Made by a program: the position numbers and the translations under genes. Below the pieces are notes generated by a model that had not been told where the DNA came from, did no database searches, and saw nothing but the letters and a program-made list of their open reading frames with translations. 64,000 nt of DNA, from assembly GCA_015179045.1 (NCBI GenBank), contig WHUZ01000038.1, positions 124,001-188,000 on the forward strand, in the 5' to 3' direction. Position 1 is the first letter of the stretch. Each line of letters opens with the position of its first letter. Positions 37,922-48,760 of this stretch are shown here, piece after piece. Source of the stretch: Kalaharituber pfeilii. Taxonomy: Eukaryota > Ascomycota > Pezizomycetes > Pezizales > Pezizaceae.

Positions 37922-39116
37922 CGTCCAGCAAGTAGCGTTACGAATTATAGCATGACTGCCCTTGCTTACTTTAATTGGGACAAGTCATATCATAGGTAGT
38001 GGGCCGTACTGTATCATTGTGGCGATTGCAGCGTTCAATCCGAATAAGTCCTGGGAACGAGAATAAATCTATCCTAGAGATCTAGATCAGAGTTTTTTGG
38101 TTTATATAAGCTATGGGATTTTACATTGCACATCAGCTTTCCCGCAGTTTTGTGTTTGATGTTACATGCAGCTAAGGTTGGCGAAGTGAGTTTTTTTATG
38201 TGATTACTATACGATGCAGACATGAAGTACGGAATATATATTTGCTCCAAATCTTTTATCACAACCCGGACAAGAGACAACTTGTATCATTACAGAAGCT
38301 AGTTACAAGTAAGCCTAGACCACTTGCACATGTACTTATTACTTCCTTCTTTAAAAAAAGAGTAATACTTCGTTCCGGTTCCCCAATTACCGCCGTAAAG
38401 TAAATCACGAAATCGTAGCTTCACAGCTCTGAGTATCATAATAGCTCTGGTTCTGCTCTCGATTGTTCGTTTTGGCGAGAGTAAGACTCTAGCGATTTGG
38501 TTTGGGGATTAACCGTTGGGTACTTCGTACAAGGGTATCTAGTGAGACACAGCTGCCACCCGCCGATATTAATATATAGATGCGGCACCAATGTCAATAG
38601 ACCGCTTCTTATGTAATTGTATGTATACAGGAGGTGGAACTATTAACAAGTATGTACTTCGGGCCCGGGGGAAGGGACATGAACATCCAAATCGACTACA
38701 CGTAGGTGGAAAGTGAAATCCAGGGCGACACGGAATCACTGAGGAAGTTCGTCTACAAAGCGTCCAGGCTCTGCAACTGGGGTACTAGAACTTGGGGGAC
38801 CCCCACGTAGTTCTAATTCTCATTCTACCTGGGCCAAAATTCCGATAGTTCAAGGCATATATATACTAGAACCTGCAACATACGATAAATGAAATTCCAG
38901 AACAGTTTCCTTCCAGGAAGCTGATTGAGCGAGAAATATCTACTCGCCTTGTGATAGAGTGTTGCATTTATATTTTTGATGCTTGATTCTTGACACAAAG
39001 CTCCTCTACCTACAACTTTTCAAAATAATCCAAATGTATACAATTTCCTCTTTCCTTTTTTCCTCACAAGGGATTTCCGCTTGTTTACATGAAGATTGTC
39101 CATCCTCTAGCTATCC
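37922..39116. other. Intergenic, no gene seen
   Basis: Between the convergent ends of the amine oxidase and the RidA gene. Both 3' regions lie here; nothing else is recognisable. Confidence 0.6.
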
Positions 39117-40241
39117 CTACTGCAGAGCAATACACTCAATTTCGACCCGTACACCCTTTGGTAAGGTCTTAACAGCAACGCAGCTTCTAGCAGGCTGAGG
39201 TTTCGCACTGAACCACTTTGAGTAGATAGCATTGACTCTTGCAAAGTCGCTCATGTCGGCAAGGAATACGGTGGTCTTCACAACCTTAGTAATGTCCGTA
39301 CCAGCAGCAGCTAGCACCTCCGAGAGGTTCTTCAGACATTGTTCCTATACCGCGCAGTTTTATATCAGCCCTTGTAATTTTCCTTTTTCTGCTATTGCTG
39401 GAATATATGAATGTAGCTACTAGCTCCTAGCTCATTTCACTTTTCATTTTTCTCTCCTGATTTCTGGGAATCATGGGTAGAGAACCGAAGGATATGGTCT
39501 GGGACGGTAGAGGCAGGATACTTACAGTGCAGACCTCAATCTCGCCCTCAATTATGTTCCCTTGTGAGTCTGCGGGGATCTGGCCAGACACGAACACTAG
39601 ACCAGCGGCCTTGATTGCTTGGGACTACAAGAGGGAAGTGTAGTTAGTTACATCCTGACAAATATGTGATTTTGTCAGGGGTGAGACTAAGGCTGGGTTG
39701 CGACAGTGGACGTCCAGTAGATTGGACAATGTGAAGTGCGGTCAAAAAATAGAAAGGGTTGGGCAGATGTAGGAGGGAGCTTGGAGGAAGTGGAGAGGTA
39801 CATATGGTCCAGCAGCTGTTCGTATTTGGTAGTCAGACCCGTAAAATGGTGTGAGTAAGGTTAGTGAGAAATGGCCATGTGGAAGTGTATATCGACAGCG
39901 TATATGGAGGCTGATCTAATTGATAGAAGCGAGACTGAAAAAAGAAACTCCCATAGCCCCCATCCTGTCCCTGTCGACAAGTCGATGGGGAGTGGGGTCC
40001 ACGCAGTGGGGTCCAAAGAGAGGAACTTACGAGGGGCGGCATCGGGTGAGAAGACCTATGTCAATCACAAACAAACATTAGCAATATCCTAACCAAGATT
40101 CAACTCTTGCTACCTCTGGTGCATCTCTGAGTTGGTGCTGCTCCTCCAGTAGGATGGTGCAACTCAGTTGCACATAATTTGACAAGGTTAGGCTCAAGAA
40201 AGAGTGAGGAGATAAATGCTTACAGCAGTGAGTTCAGACAT
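39117..40241 (-). CDS. RidA/YjgF/Hmf1-family enamine/imine deaminase
   Basis: Small enzyme that hydrolyses reactive 2-aminoacrylate-type enamines, usually a homotrimer in cytosol or mitochondrion. Five exons (minus): 40241-40224, 40055-40031, 39815-39802, 39624-39526, 39344-39117, giving 127 residues, the family length. Motifs: AAPPAGPYSQAIKA near the start, VFVSGQIP, NLSEVLAAAG, VVKTTVFLADM, and the signature PARSCVAVKTLPKGVRVEIEC with the substrate Arg. Exons 1-3 are only 18, 25 and 14 nt. All four introns are 168-215 nt, far longer than the 50-60 nt typical of neighbouring genes. No mitochondrial presequence is present, so the cytosolic form is likelier. Confidence 0.93.
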
Positions 40242-41285
40242 GGTTCTTGCGTGTATCGCAGTTGCGGTCGTGGTAGCGGGAGAGGGTGAGGGTGGGAAGG
40301 CTTGTCTTTTGGGGTAGGAGAGCAGAGATGGTGGATACTGGCGCTGTGTTGGGGCGCGAGGGACGAGGGAAAACCTTGCAATTGCAATTGCACCTCGTGT
40401 GGGCAGTCTGGGGAAAGGGCAGTAGAGAGGGATGAGAAGCGAGCGAGGAACCGGCCGTGGTAGGGACATTAAGAGGGGGGCCATGGGGGCCGACGCTGCA
40501 CCTCGTCTGTTTGGCGGGGAAGGAGCCGTTGGCGCCGGTGGGGCACGAGACCAGGATGTGTAAACGTGCACTAGGGTGAGGTACTATCATACACGAAGTT
40601 ACGAAAAAATCAAGACGTTGATGCCTGATGTGTGGGTACCCGCCGGCATGTCCGTGCCGTTGAATTTGATACGCTGTCGTTCAAGAGCACGGTGTTTAGC
40701 TGCGATGACTGAACGTTTAATAACTCTGCAATCCTGATAGCATACCCCCGCCAGATCGATGGTGGCTGCTGTATCTTGAACCTGGAAAGGCATAGGGCGC
40801 GCAAGCATGTCGTATACTTGAGTAGTCGGAGCCGGGCATTTACAGAATCTCCGAATAATGAGGCTACTTAGAACAATTCAACCTTTTGCCGTATTTTGAG
40901 CTTTGCATCTGGTACAGTACACTGATATAAAAGGGATAAACAACAAAAGTAGATGTTAGAAAAATTTACAATACTCGTAAATGCTGCATTTGAAGGGAAA
41001 AAAGAGAAAAAAAAAGAAAAAAAGAACCCGATCAAGCCTGTGTGAAAACGTCTCTTTTCTTAATGCCGGTGTGAGATGATGTTAAGCCTAACCCCCATAT
41101 CGCATATTTCATGCTAGTGTAGTATATTCTTGCTTGCAATTGCATTGGCATCACACGGACTGCCTCTGCTATTGTTCAGATATGTCACTCCAAAGTGATT
41201 ATTATTATTCCTTGCATTAGATTTGTGTACTCCAACCATTCAAATAACGGCACTTTTGTCTCCCTCTGCAATTATTTCCTCGCTA
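40242..41285. other. Intergenic, no gene seen
   Basis: Upstream of RidA and downstream of the Y14 gene. The first 330 bp are purine-rich on plus (pyrimidine-rich toward RidA), consistent with its promoter. The frames there are composition artefacts. Confidence 0.55.
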
Positions 41286-41945
41286 TTATCCAGTCCTGTC
41301 TTCCAACCTCTGTAGCCTTCCAGCCTCCTCCCCTTTGTCATCGCCGTTTGCTCTAGTTGCTTCTGCACCTGGACTTCGGCTCCGCTCAGCCCGCTGTCGT
41401 CGGCCCCCTGGAGCTGTGGCTACCGTCCTTCCAGCTCTTGCACTCGCTGTTGCGGAATTCGGGGGAGGCGGCAGCACAAATGCGAAGTCGGTAGAAATAG
41501 TTTGTTCGTGGAGTTTTGTGCCATTCGTACCAGCAATGGCTTCTCGCGCCTCGGCAAGAGTGTTGTATTCGATTAAAGCATAACCCTATACCCACGGAGG
41601 TATCAGTACCGAAGCGCATATTTGCGTTGAATTTGCGTGTCAATGACGACATTGCAAGACAAGTGCATTTCATACCTTCACATATCCAGTCCTCCGGTCC
41701 AAATTTAGGTGCAAGTTTTGAATTTCCCCATACTCTCCAAATCTATCTTGTAAATCTTCCTCAGTTGCCTCTTCGTGGACATTGGTGACAAGTACGATCC
41801 AGCCCTCAATTGAGCGTACGGCAATGGCGCCAGATTGTGTTTTGGCAATATCTGCTGTCTGTTTGGTAGTAGCAGATTCATCTGCCACAGTTTCCTCACC
41901 CGCGTAGCGCTGCGGCGGGTCAACTTCCATTTCCGCGTCGGCCAT
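41286..41945 (-). CDS. RBM8A: RNA-binding protein Y14/RBM8 (exon junction complex)
   Basis: Core exon-junction-complex subunit that pairs with Mago nashi and marks spliced mRNAs. Two exons (minus): 41945-41676 and 41585-41286, joined across a 90-nt intron, 189 residues. The N-terminus is acidic ([11 protein letters not shown]). One RRM follows, with [18 protein letters not shown] (RNP2), [20 protein letters not shown] (RNP1) and REAIAGTNG, all typical of Y14 rather than of general RRM proteins. The C-terminal 60 residues are Arg/Ala/Ser-rich with an RSRSP motif. This is the tail that is phosphorylated in animals, longer than usual here. Shares a divergent upstream region with SWT1. Yeasts with few introns have lost Y14, so its presence fits this intron-rich genome. 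Confidence 0.92.
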
Positions 41946-42952
41946 TTTGGAAGAGGAGAAGACCAATGCAAGAGCCGGGAGGGATGGATCTGGAGGTGAG
42001 GGAAACTGGAAGAGGGGCGGCGTTTGAACCGGATGTGGAAGGGGCGAGAGCCTGGTATTGGTGAAGTTTGATTGGGATGGCAAGAGCTGATAGTGTCTAT
42101 ACACGCCGCTGTAGAGCAAGCAGCTGGCAATTGAGCGAGCTTCAGCAGTGTGAGTGGGTGCTTCTGTTGCCCGAGCTGGAGCTCGTGTACCGTGCTGATC
42201 TTTCTTTTTTCCTTTCTTCTCGCTCTAGACTCTTTCTAGCGTGCTCTCTCAAATCTGGGCTTTTACTTGGTCCTTCCAAATGATTGTATTCTCTGTGCTG
42301 GCAAAAATCTTTACTTGCGCGTAGGTGTGGAGTGTGGGGGAGGTGGGGGGGGGGGGGAGTCGGGGCAGTGCGGCCGTGGTGCGTGGAGGAGTCGCCCGGC
42401 CACACTTTGGGCTGACATGCCAGGCACAGAGCGGGGCTTGGCGGCCAGCCCGAGCCGCTAGCGGTCTGGCGGCTCATGCGGGCGTGTTCCACCGGCAACC
42501 ATGGGATGGGAGCAAGCGTGCGTGGGGTCCGGATACCTCACCACGGCGGATGTGTGCGCACTTTGCGTACACGGGGGCGTGGAAGTCGTCAATTGCGAGG
42601 GTCCGGCAGCATTGCTGCGCACGGGGGGGCGCACGCTCGGAGCGGAAGGCCGTATTGGAACCAGCTGCTCTTTGCGGCCCCGCCAGCCAGCGGCCTCCCG
42701 CTGGGCCCGGCCGGCGTGGGCGCGGAGCGCGCCACTGCGATGGATGGGCGTCGTGGGCGGCCACGAGCGCAGTCTAGCCCGTGATCTCGGCAGATAAGTG
42801 AGCGGCGCCGGCCTGAGATCGCTGCGATCAACATGATGGCGAGCTCTTGCTGGCCTCCGCCTTCGTCTCTTCCCCCCTCCTAAGCAGCACTCACCTTCCT
42901 TTGTACGCTCTCGTCTGTTCACCCTGCCTGCCCCCCACCCCTCACCCCCCAC

Positions 42953-43001
42953 CCCACCTCCCACCTCCCACCTCCCACCTCCCACCTCCCACCTCCCACC
43001 T
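42953..43001 (+). repeat. CCCACCT heptamer microsatellite
   Basis: About seven perfect tandem copies of CCCACCT in the pyrimidine-rich leader of SWT1. Confidence 0.9.
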
Positions 43002-43214
43002 ACCTTCCGCCCAAAAAGAAGCAGGCACCTTCTGCCCTGCGCCATACCCCTACATGCCTTGAATTCTCTCTCTAGAAGCCCGAGAAACGCTTCACACCAT
43101 CCCTCCCATCCCCCCCCCCCATCTCCCCAATCCCCCACCCCGGCCCACCTGCCGCCGAATCAACGCTGCTCCCTTATATCGACCATATACCTCTCGTATT
43201 CTGCCTTTTCTACT

Positions 43215-43240
43215 CCCCCCCCCCCCCCCCCCCCCCCCCC
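43215..43240 (+). repeat. Poly-C tract (26 C)
   Basis: Uninterrupted run of 26 C in the presumed SWT1 5' region; its true length is uncertain given the base-calling problems elsewhere in the window. Confidence 0.9.
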
Positions 43241-43370
43241 ACACCCACATTCTCTGGCCACTTATCTGCCTTCTTTCCTTCTAGTCCCCTCAAGACTCTC
43301 CCCCGCCTACCCTCGCTATTCCTCCCCCACTTGAATCGGCCTTAATAACCTTGCATACCTGCCAAACTTC

Positions 43371-45554
43371 ATGGCTTCAGGGGCGGGAAACTTCCGGCCT
43401 TCGGAGTCCCGTATGCAGCTCAGTGATATTATTAATGCCAGAGGAGGGGATAATCCAGTCAAACAATTTAGCACATGTTCTCCTCTCCCTTTCCTACGTT
43501 CCTAATTCTCTACAATTGCTCAAAAGATGAATACAAGAAGGCATGTACAAAGTTAATACTGACGCCTCCTTCCAATTTCTACTAGGGAAGCATTCTCAAC
43601 ACCTATCGGATCCACATGGGTACTCAGGTTCTCACAAATTTCCAACAACCTCTACGGACCCGAAAATGTATTCTTTCGGGTATCGGTCGGTCAATCATCA
43701 GGGTCTTTCAGGACTTGCAGAGAGTCATTTCGCTGGGTATGAAAGTATGAGCACTAGGACTGCAGCTCCTCCAAGCAATACTTCACTGCTAGAACTCCAG
43801 GCACTGCAGAATTATCATACACCGAGGAGGGTTGAAGACGTGGCTCCTTATAGCCTCGATGATGATGGGGATGTTGTTATGGCGGATTTGGAGGATCTCA
43901 AGGCCATTATGGATGTCATGCATCATGTGCATGAAAAGCGGTTCAAGGATGAGACTATATACAAGCAAGAGCTTCCAAATAAGGTACACTATCCCAATTA
44001 GAGTTGAAAAAATTATTACAGTTGATTTTACTGACATTTCTTTTACCGAAGCTCCCCATCAATTATAGTCGGATTCCCGATCCTGCTTTCCTTCTTGTTA
44101 TGGACACATCATTTATCTTGTCGCATCTGCATTTGGTCGAGTCGATAGTTAGCTTGCATGAGCCATACCGGTCGGTAGTCTTGATCCCTTGGGCAACTAT
44201 TCAGGAATTGGATGGTTTGAGAAAGTCATCTGGTCGAATAACAACGACTTCCTCTGTTGGGCTCAAAGGTAGCAATCATGCTCCAAGGCCTGCAAGGACA
44301 GTGGAGGTAGCTAAATTAGCCAGACAGGCTGTTAATTGGCAGCATAAGATGTTTCAGATTGTTCATAAGGGGGTTTGGGGACAAAGACGAGAAGAATCTA
44401 TTGAACGTAATCTTAGCGGTGATGACGCTATCTTAGACTGCTGTCGGTATGTTGAATTACTGTATTCAGCACTTCACACTATTTCTAATTTCTTCAAGGT
44501 ATTTTTCGGAGCGTGAAGGAATTTTGACGGTACTCTTGAGTGATGACCGTAATTTGTGCGTGAAAGCTCGAGTATACGGTTTGTGGACCTCCATCAAGCT
44601 CTTGAATGTATTCTAACTAATTTGTTGGAAGATCTGTTGACTGTGTCCTTCGACCCTGGTGTTACCCATACTGCACGTCAAATCCTCGACAAGGTTGCCG
44701 CTGAAATACGTTCCGTTAAAGCTTCCTCCTCTCCAAGCAATCAAATGCCACCTCGATCTCCACCGGCACCATACATGCCCGCATACCGCCAGAGCTCCCC
44801 TCTAACTCAGTCATATACTCCTAATTATAACATAATTGATAAGGATGCACAGATGGAAGATGCACCAATGACATCTTCGCCAACAAGGCTTGCCACTCAC
44901 AACTCGAGTCCTATCATGGGTGGATCATATCATTGTCCAGGACTACAATATTCCCGGTATTCACCCCAAGGACAGCCACAACCACCCTCGACAACCTCTC
45001 GCTTCTCGTCAGTTCATCTTCCTTATCCTCAAACTACAATTTCTGCTAGGCCGATGGAGCCTAGCATAGATTCTAATAGGGAGCTTCGGAGCAGTGTCTA
45101 CTACCTACTTGAAAGAGCATTCACAGACATCATGGCCTCCATCCCGACATTAATGCATTACCGAGCACTTTCAGCTTTTGGTAACGATGAGTATGCTTTA
45201 AATTATTTCAAGATCAACCTGAGAAGGATGCAAGATTTAGAGCAGATCGAACAAGAACTCTCCAAACACTGGCATACGGTCTTCAATGAATGCGTGAATT
45301 ATGAAATAGGAGTAAAGGCTAAAGAAAGCAAGCTCAGCCAGCCTTACAAGGACTGGAGTGCTTGGGCTGGAAGTAGACCCGGTACGAAACCGAGAAAAAT
45401 TGAACTGAAAACATGGTTGGCGGATTGGACATCTCTTTGGAAGAGTCTATGGAATAAGATCAATGTTGAACAAGGCCCTGGGGTACTGGATGAAAATCTA
45501 CATTGGCGGAAAACAGAAAAGTGGAGCAGACAATTGGAGATGATGGCGCTGTAG
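43371..45554 (+). CDS. SWT1: Swt1-like PIN-domain RNA endonuclease
   Basis: Yeast Swt1 cuts aberrant nuclear mRNPs near the pore; this protein has the same PIN domain. Exons 43371-43476, 43586-43983, 44052-44446, 44499-45554, about 651 residues when one missing base is counted. PIN features: LLVMDTSFILSHL (first Asp), IPWATIQELDGLR (Glu), SGDDAILDCC and VLLSDDRNLCVKA (C-terminal Asp pair). A Pro/Ser-rich linker (about residues 370-470) precedes a helical C-terminal domain. The exon 1 donor (GTTCTC at 43477) is weak and another GT at about 43495 has the same phase, so that junction is uncertain. At about 44562-44572 the frame slips by one base right after NLCVKA. Adding a base restores a continuous frame and a length divisible by three, pointing to a sequence error. 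Confidence 0.82.
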
Positions 45555-48236
45555 AATGGTGAGCAAAGGACGCAACGTGGAGTCGAAATTCACAGCACCA
45601 AGATTTCTCTCGAGTTTGCGGCTGCAGGTGGACAGGCGTTAACGAGGTCGTGTTCAGGCTCACTTTCTTGGCCAAGGAGTTTTCTCACTTGAGTATTTCA
45701 GCATACTTTAATCCGACTATCTCTCAGTCGGGGGTGCGAAAGTAGCGTAGCGGGTTCGGGTATTACGATTTTGCATATTCACGGGGTGTCTGATTGCAAT
45801 TTATAATCTTTCATGTATGGGTTTTTTTTGGCACTCGGATGGTTCTCAGGTTCACGGAGTATAGTGTTTGTTGTCATCGTTACTGTTGCACTGAGCAATG
45901 GTATTTGTTACACCTCTGAAGTTTTCAGAGTTCTAATCTACATAAATGAAGCCGTCCAAGAAAATAAAAAATGGATTTGTTTGAGTAATAGGTGGATAAT
46001 ATTTGGCCGTCCAATTCGCTAAAGGTCGAATTATGCGAGACAATGCAGTGAATGTGAACATTGTCGTGATATCGGAAACGGAGAGGGGGGGTTACATTAT
46101 CTGGCGAGAAAAGGTCTGTGCCACCCTGGTTTTGCTCTGGCAAGGATATGTACAATTTACCCTGAATAATGGCCATGGTGCAGGGATCAGGTCAGGTTTG
46201 GGATGAGCACAGGGATCAACTCAGACCAGACTAGGAGGTGTGTTATTTATCCCACTATTAATGCAGTATGCAGGCACTAGATATAGCTAACTTTTTTGCA
46301 GAATGTACATAGAATACATACTTATCTATATGATTGGGTTCTTTGATCAAGTGATAGCAATGTGTGAGTTGTGATGACATTCGAGGTATGATGGTGATTT
46401 CCTCTCGTGCCAGGTACCACTAACGATTTATGACGGAGCACAACCAGTCCTTTGCACCGCTAAAACAACATGACTCAAAAAAACAAAACTAATTGCATGA
46501 ACCTTAATCGATTGCATGGTATACTCGACGAATGGTAATATGCTAGTGCACCCTGATCAGATGCAATGTATTTCGATAGTGGGATAGATTTTCCAGTAGA
46601 TGAAGCCCAGAGAGACTGGAGCATCGTATATGATATGGAGGATTGTTAGCTTAAATCAAATTAGGGTTTCAATACCTGCATATGCACATAACAAATCGCA
46701 AGGCTTGAAATGTAATATAGCAGCAAACAAACCTTTCTGGCTATGGATTGGTTCATCTCAAGGATGTGAGTATCTTGTAACATTAACTGTTTTGATTACG
46801 TTCATAATCACAGCCGTTTAGATGTGTTCAGTTATGTAGTTTACAGTTTGAGGCCGCAGAGTCCAGCTCTCAGCAATGTTGAGGTTAATTCTTCGAATGG
46901 TGCCTGTAAACATAGCACTGAAAGGTAAAAAGCCTTGAGAGCACTTTCTCGAGAACAAGGAGTATAGCTTTTGATTTTGAGTGGGTATATATCAGCTTTA
47001 TAAATCTTTATCAAATCATCAATTACCAATGCATGGTCAATCGATTCATGTTCATTAGCTGTGGATCTTGAACTGAAAAGTCGAGTGTCCTGACTACATT
47101 ACAAATTTTCCCGGGGATCGCTCGATCAACCCTAACACGTTCCAGAGTCTTTTTTTTTTCATGGATTCAAATTTCATTGGGATTGACATAAACCCCATGG
47201 ATCGCGGACGAGCACGACACGACGTGCTGAGGAGATGGGTTTATTTGAAATAACGGGATATAATCACCCGGTCCAGACTGTAAATAAGGTAGCCGTTATA
47301 TCCCTGCGCGTGCGTTCCCTTGAGTTCATGATAGATTTAACTACATAAACGTAATATATATAACTTTGTATGTGTGCATCTGTATATGGAATAGCTCAAT
47401 CATGTCTGAAAATTTTGAGAAATAGAGCCGAAATGACCCCCCGAAAAAAGAGTAACAAAGAGTGGAAGGACTTCAGCCAGGTATACAAATTCCAGCCTCC
47501 ACGTTAAGAGTTGCAGAGTCGGAGAATGACAGATTGGGAATGAGTGGGGTAGAGCAGTCTAAAAACGAGTGAAATGTCTCTGGGGAAAAGAAGCGGAACT
47601 GGCCCGGAGGAGTTAGAGTAGTTAGAGGCGCATGCTGCAACCGATGGAAGCTACGTTACACATGTGTATCCCAGACACATGAGATCAAACAGGTAGGCGT
47701 CCGGACCAGTGCGGTAGCAGAATATAAATACTTAGTGCTACAGGGTGAGAACAAGGATATAGGTAGCCAAGGGATGAGATGATGCCAGGGTGCCATTCTA
47801 ATATGGCTTGTTGACGGTTGAAAATTTGAAGACGGTCGGCCTGCTGATGTGGGTACATTAGGTATCATATTACAGACACTCTGCAAGTGTTTGAACCATC
47901 GAGAGCATGGTATGTACAGTAGTTCTCGATACTAGCATGTCCGACGTAAGAATATATTTGATATAAGAATGTACCCCCCCGCCCGATGACACTCTTATAT
48001 CGAGAGTCTACTTTAGATACTAATGGAGACGGCCGGGGGTAAAGATTGGGGGACAAAGAGTTCTAGAGCCTATTGACTGGCAAAGGAACTTTAAGTCAGG
48101 TGGTTATTATGACACACTTCTCTCAAATTAATTCTGCCCCCCAAATTAGTACTGCTGCATGAAAAGCAATATCACTGTTTAGTATTAGTGCATACAGACT
48201 TAAGGTAAGGAAGTTGGGAAGCGGAAGAACAGCAAC
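45555..48236. other. Intergenic, no gene seen
   Basis: AT-rich sequence with no reading frame that resembles a protein family. The first 250 bp are the SWT1 3' region. Confidence 0.6.
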
Positions 48237-48760
48237 TTATTGAGCTAGAGTGCCCATAACCTGGGTAGAGTAATAAGTAATGGTGCCGGTTCTCGTGGGG
48301 TCGACATCAATGTTCATAGACTCCTGCTCCATTGAAGGTTTGGTGGCGATAGGATCGACCCATGCCTATGGCCGGGTGTGATGCGGAACTGGATTAAAGT
48401 CTAAGTAAACATTGAAATTAGCAAAGGTATGTCACTTCTTGACATATTATGCAAATCTTATAAATACTCGCACTAAGAATATTTGCGGTTGGCATATATA
48501 GTCTCGGGTTTGTAAGTTAGAATCGCTTTCAAATGGTCGACGAGCTGTTTTCTTAGCTGCATTACCCTTTTGACCAAACACGGCAGTCGGTTTCTGAAGG
48601 GTTACTCAATTTGGCATCGCGCCAGCAGTCCTGTTTTCTAGGAAAACTACATACGCACCTTAATCCGATTATCCAATCCTATTTCACCGAACACATGTAC
48701 ATCAGTAAAATCTTGCCTCAGTATGATAAGTACCTTTTGATAATATACTCTGACGGCGCT
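48237..48760 (-). CDS. Possible 3' exons of an unrecognised gene
   Basis: On the minus strand three short coding-looking segments can be joined by consistent GT-AG introns. They are roughly 48760-48659 (ending GLDNRIK), about 48593-48480 (KKPTAVFGQKG...), and 48365-48237 (WVDPIATKPSMEQE..., stop TAA). The 48658-48594 intron has a GTGCGT donor and TTCAG acceptor and preserves phase; the next intron is also phase 0. I do not recognise the product, and no start exon is secure. A 95-codon frame at 49200-48913 may or may not belong to it. It could be a gene remnant. Confidence 0.3.

Larger units (their letters stand above)
41946..43370. promoter_or_regulatory. GC-rich divergent promoter region Y14 / SWT1
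   Basis: 1.4 kb separate the two start codons. Roughly 42300-42860 is GC-rich with many CpG steps. From about 42890 to 43320 the plus strand is almost pure pyrimidine, including a CCCACCT heptamer array (42953-43001) and a 26-base C run (43215-43240). This resembles the GC block plus pyrimidine tract upstream of the CRH gene. Several overlapping open frames on both strands follow from base composition and I do not count them as genes. Confidence 0.55.

Noticed and set aside
42325..43138. Several long overlapping frames in the GC-rich block between Y14 and SWT1
   Set aside because: High GC lowers stop frequency on all frames; the products are low-complexity Pro/Gly/Arg and differ in every frame.
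43543..43585. ATG at 43543 as SWT1 start
   Set aside because: The upstream exon starting at 43371 (MASGAGNFRPSES) has coding character and joins in phase; 43543-43585 is then intronic.
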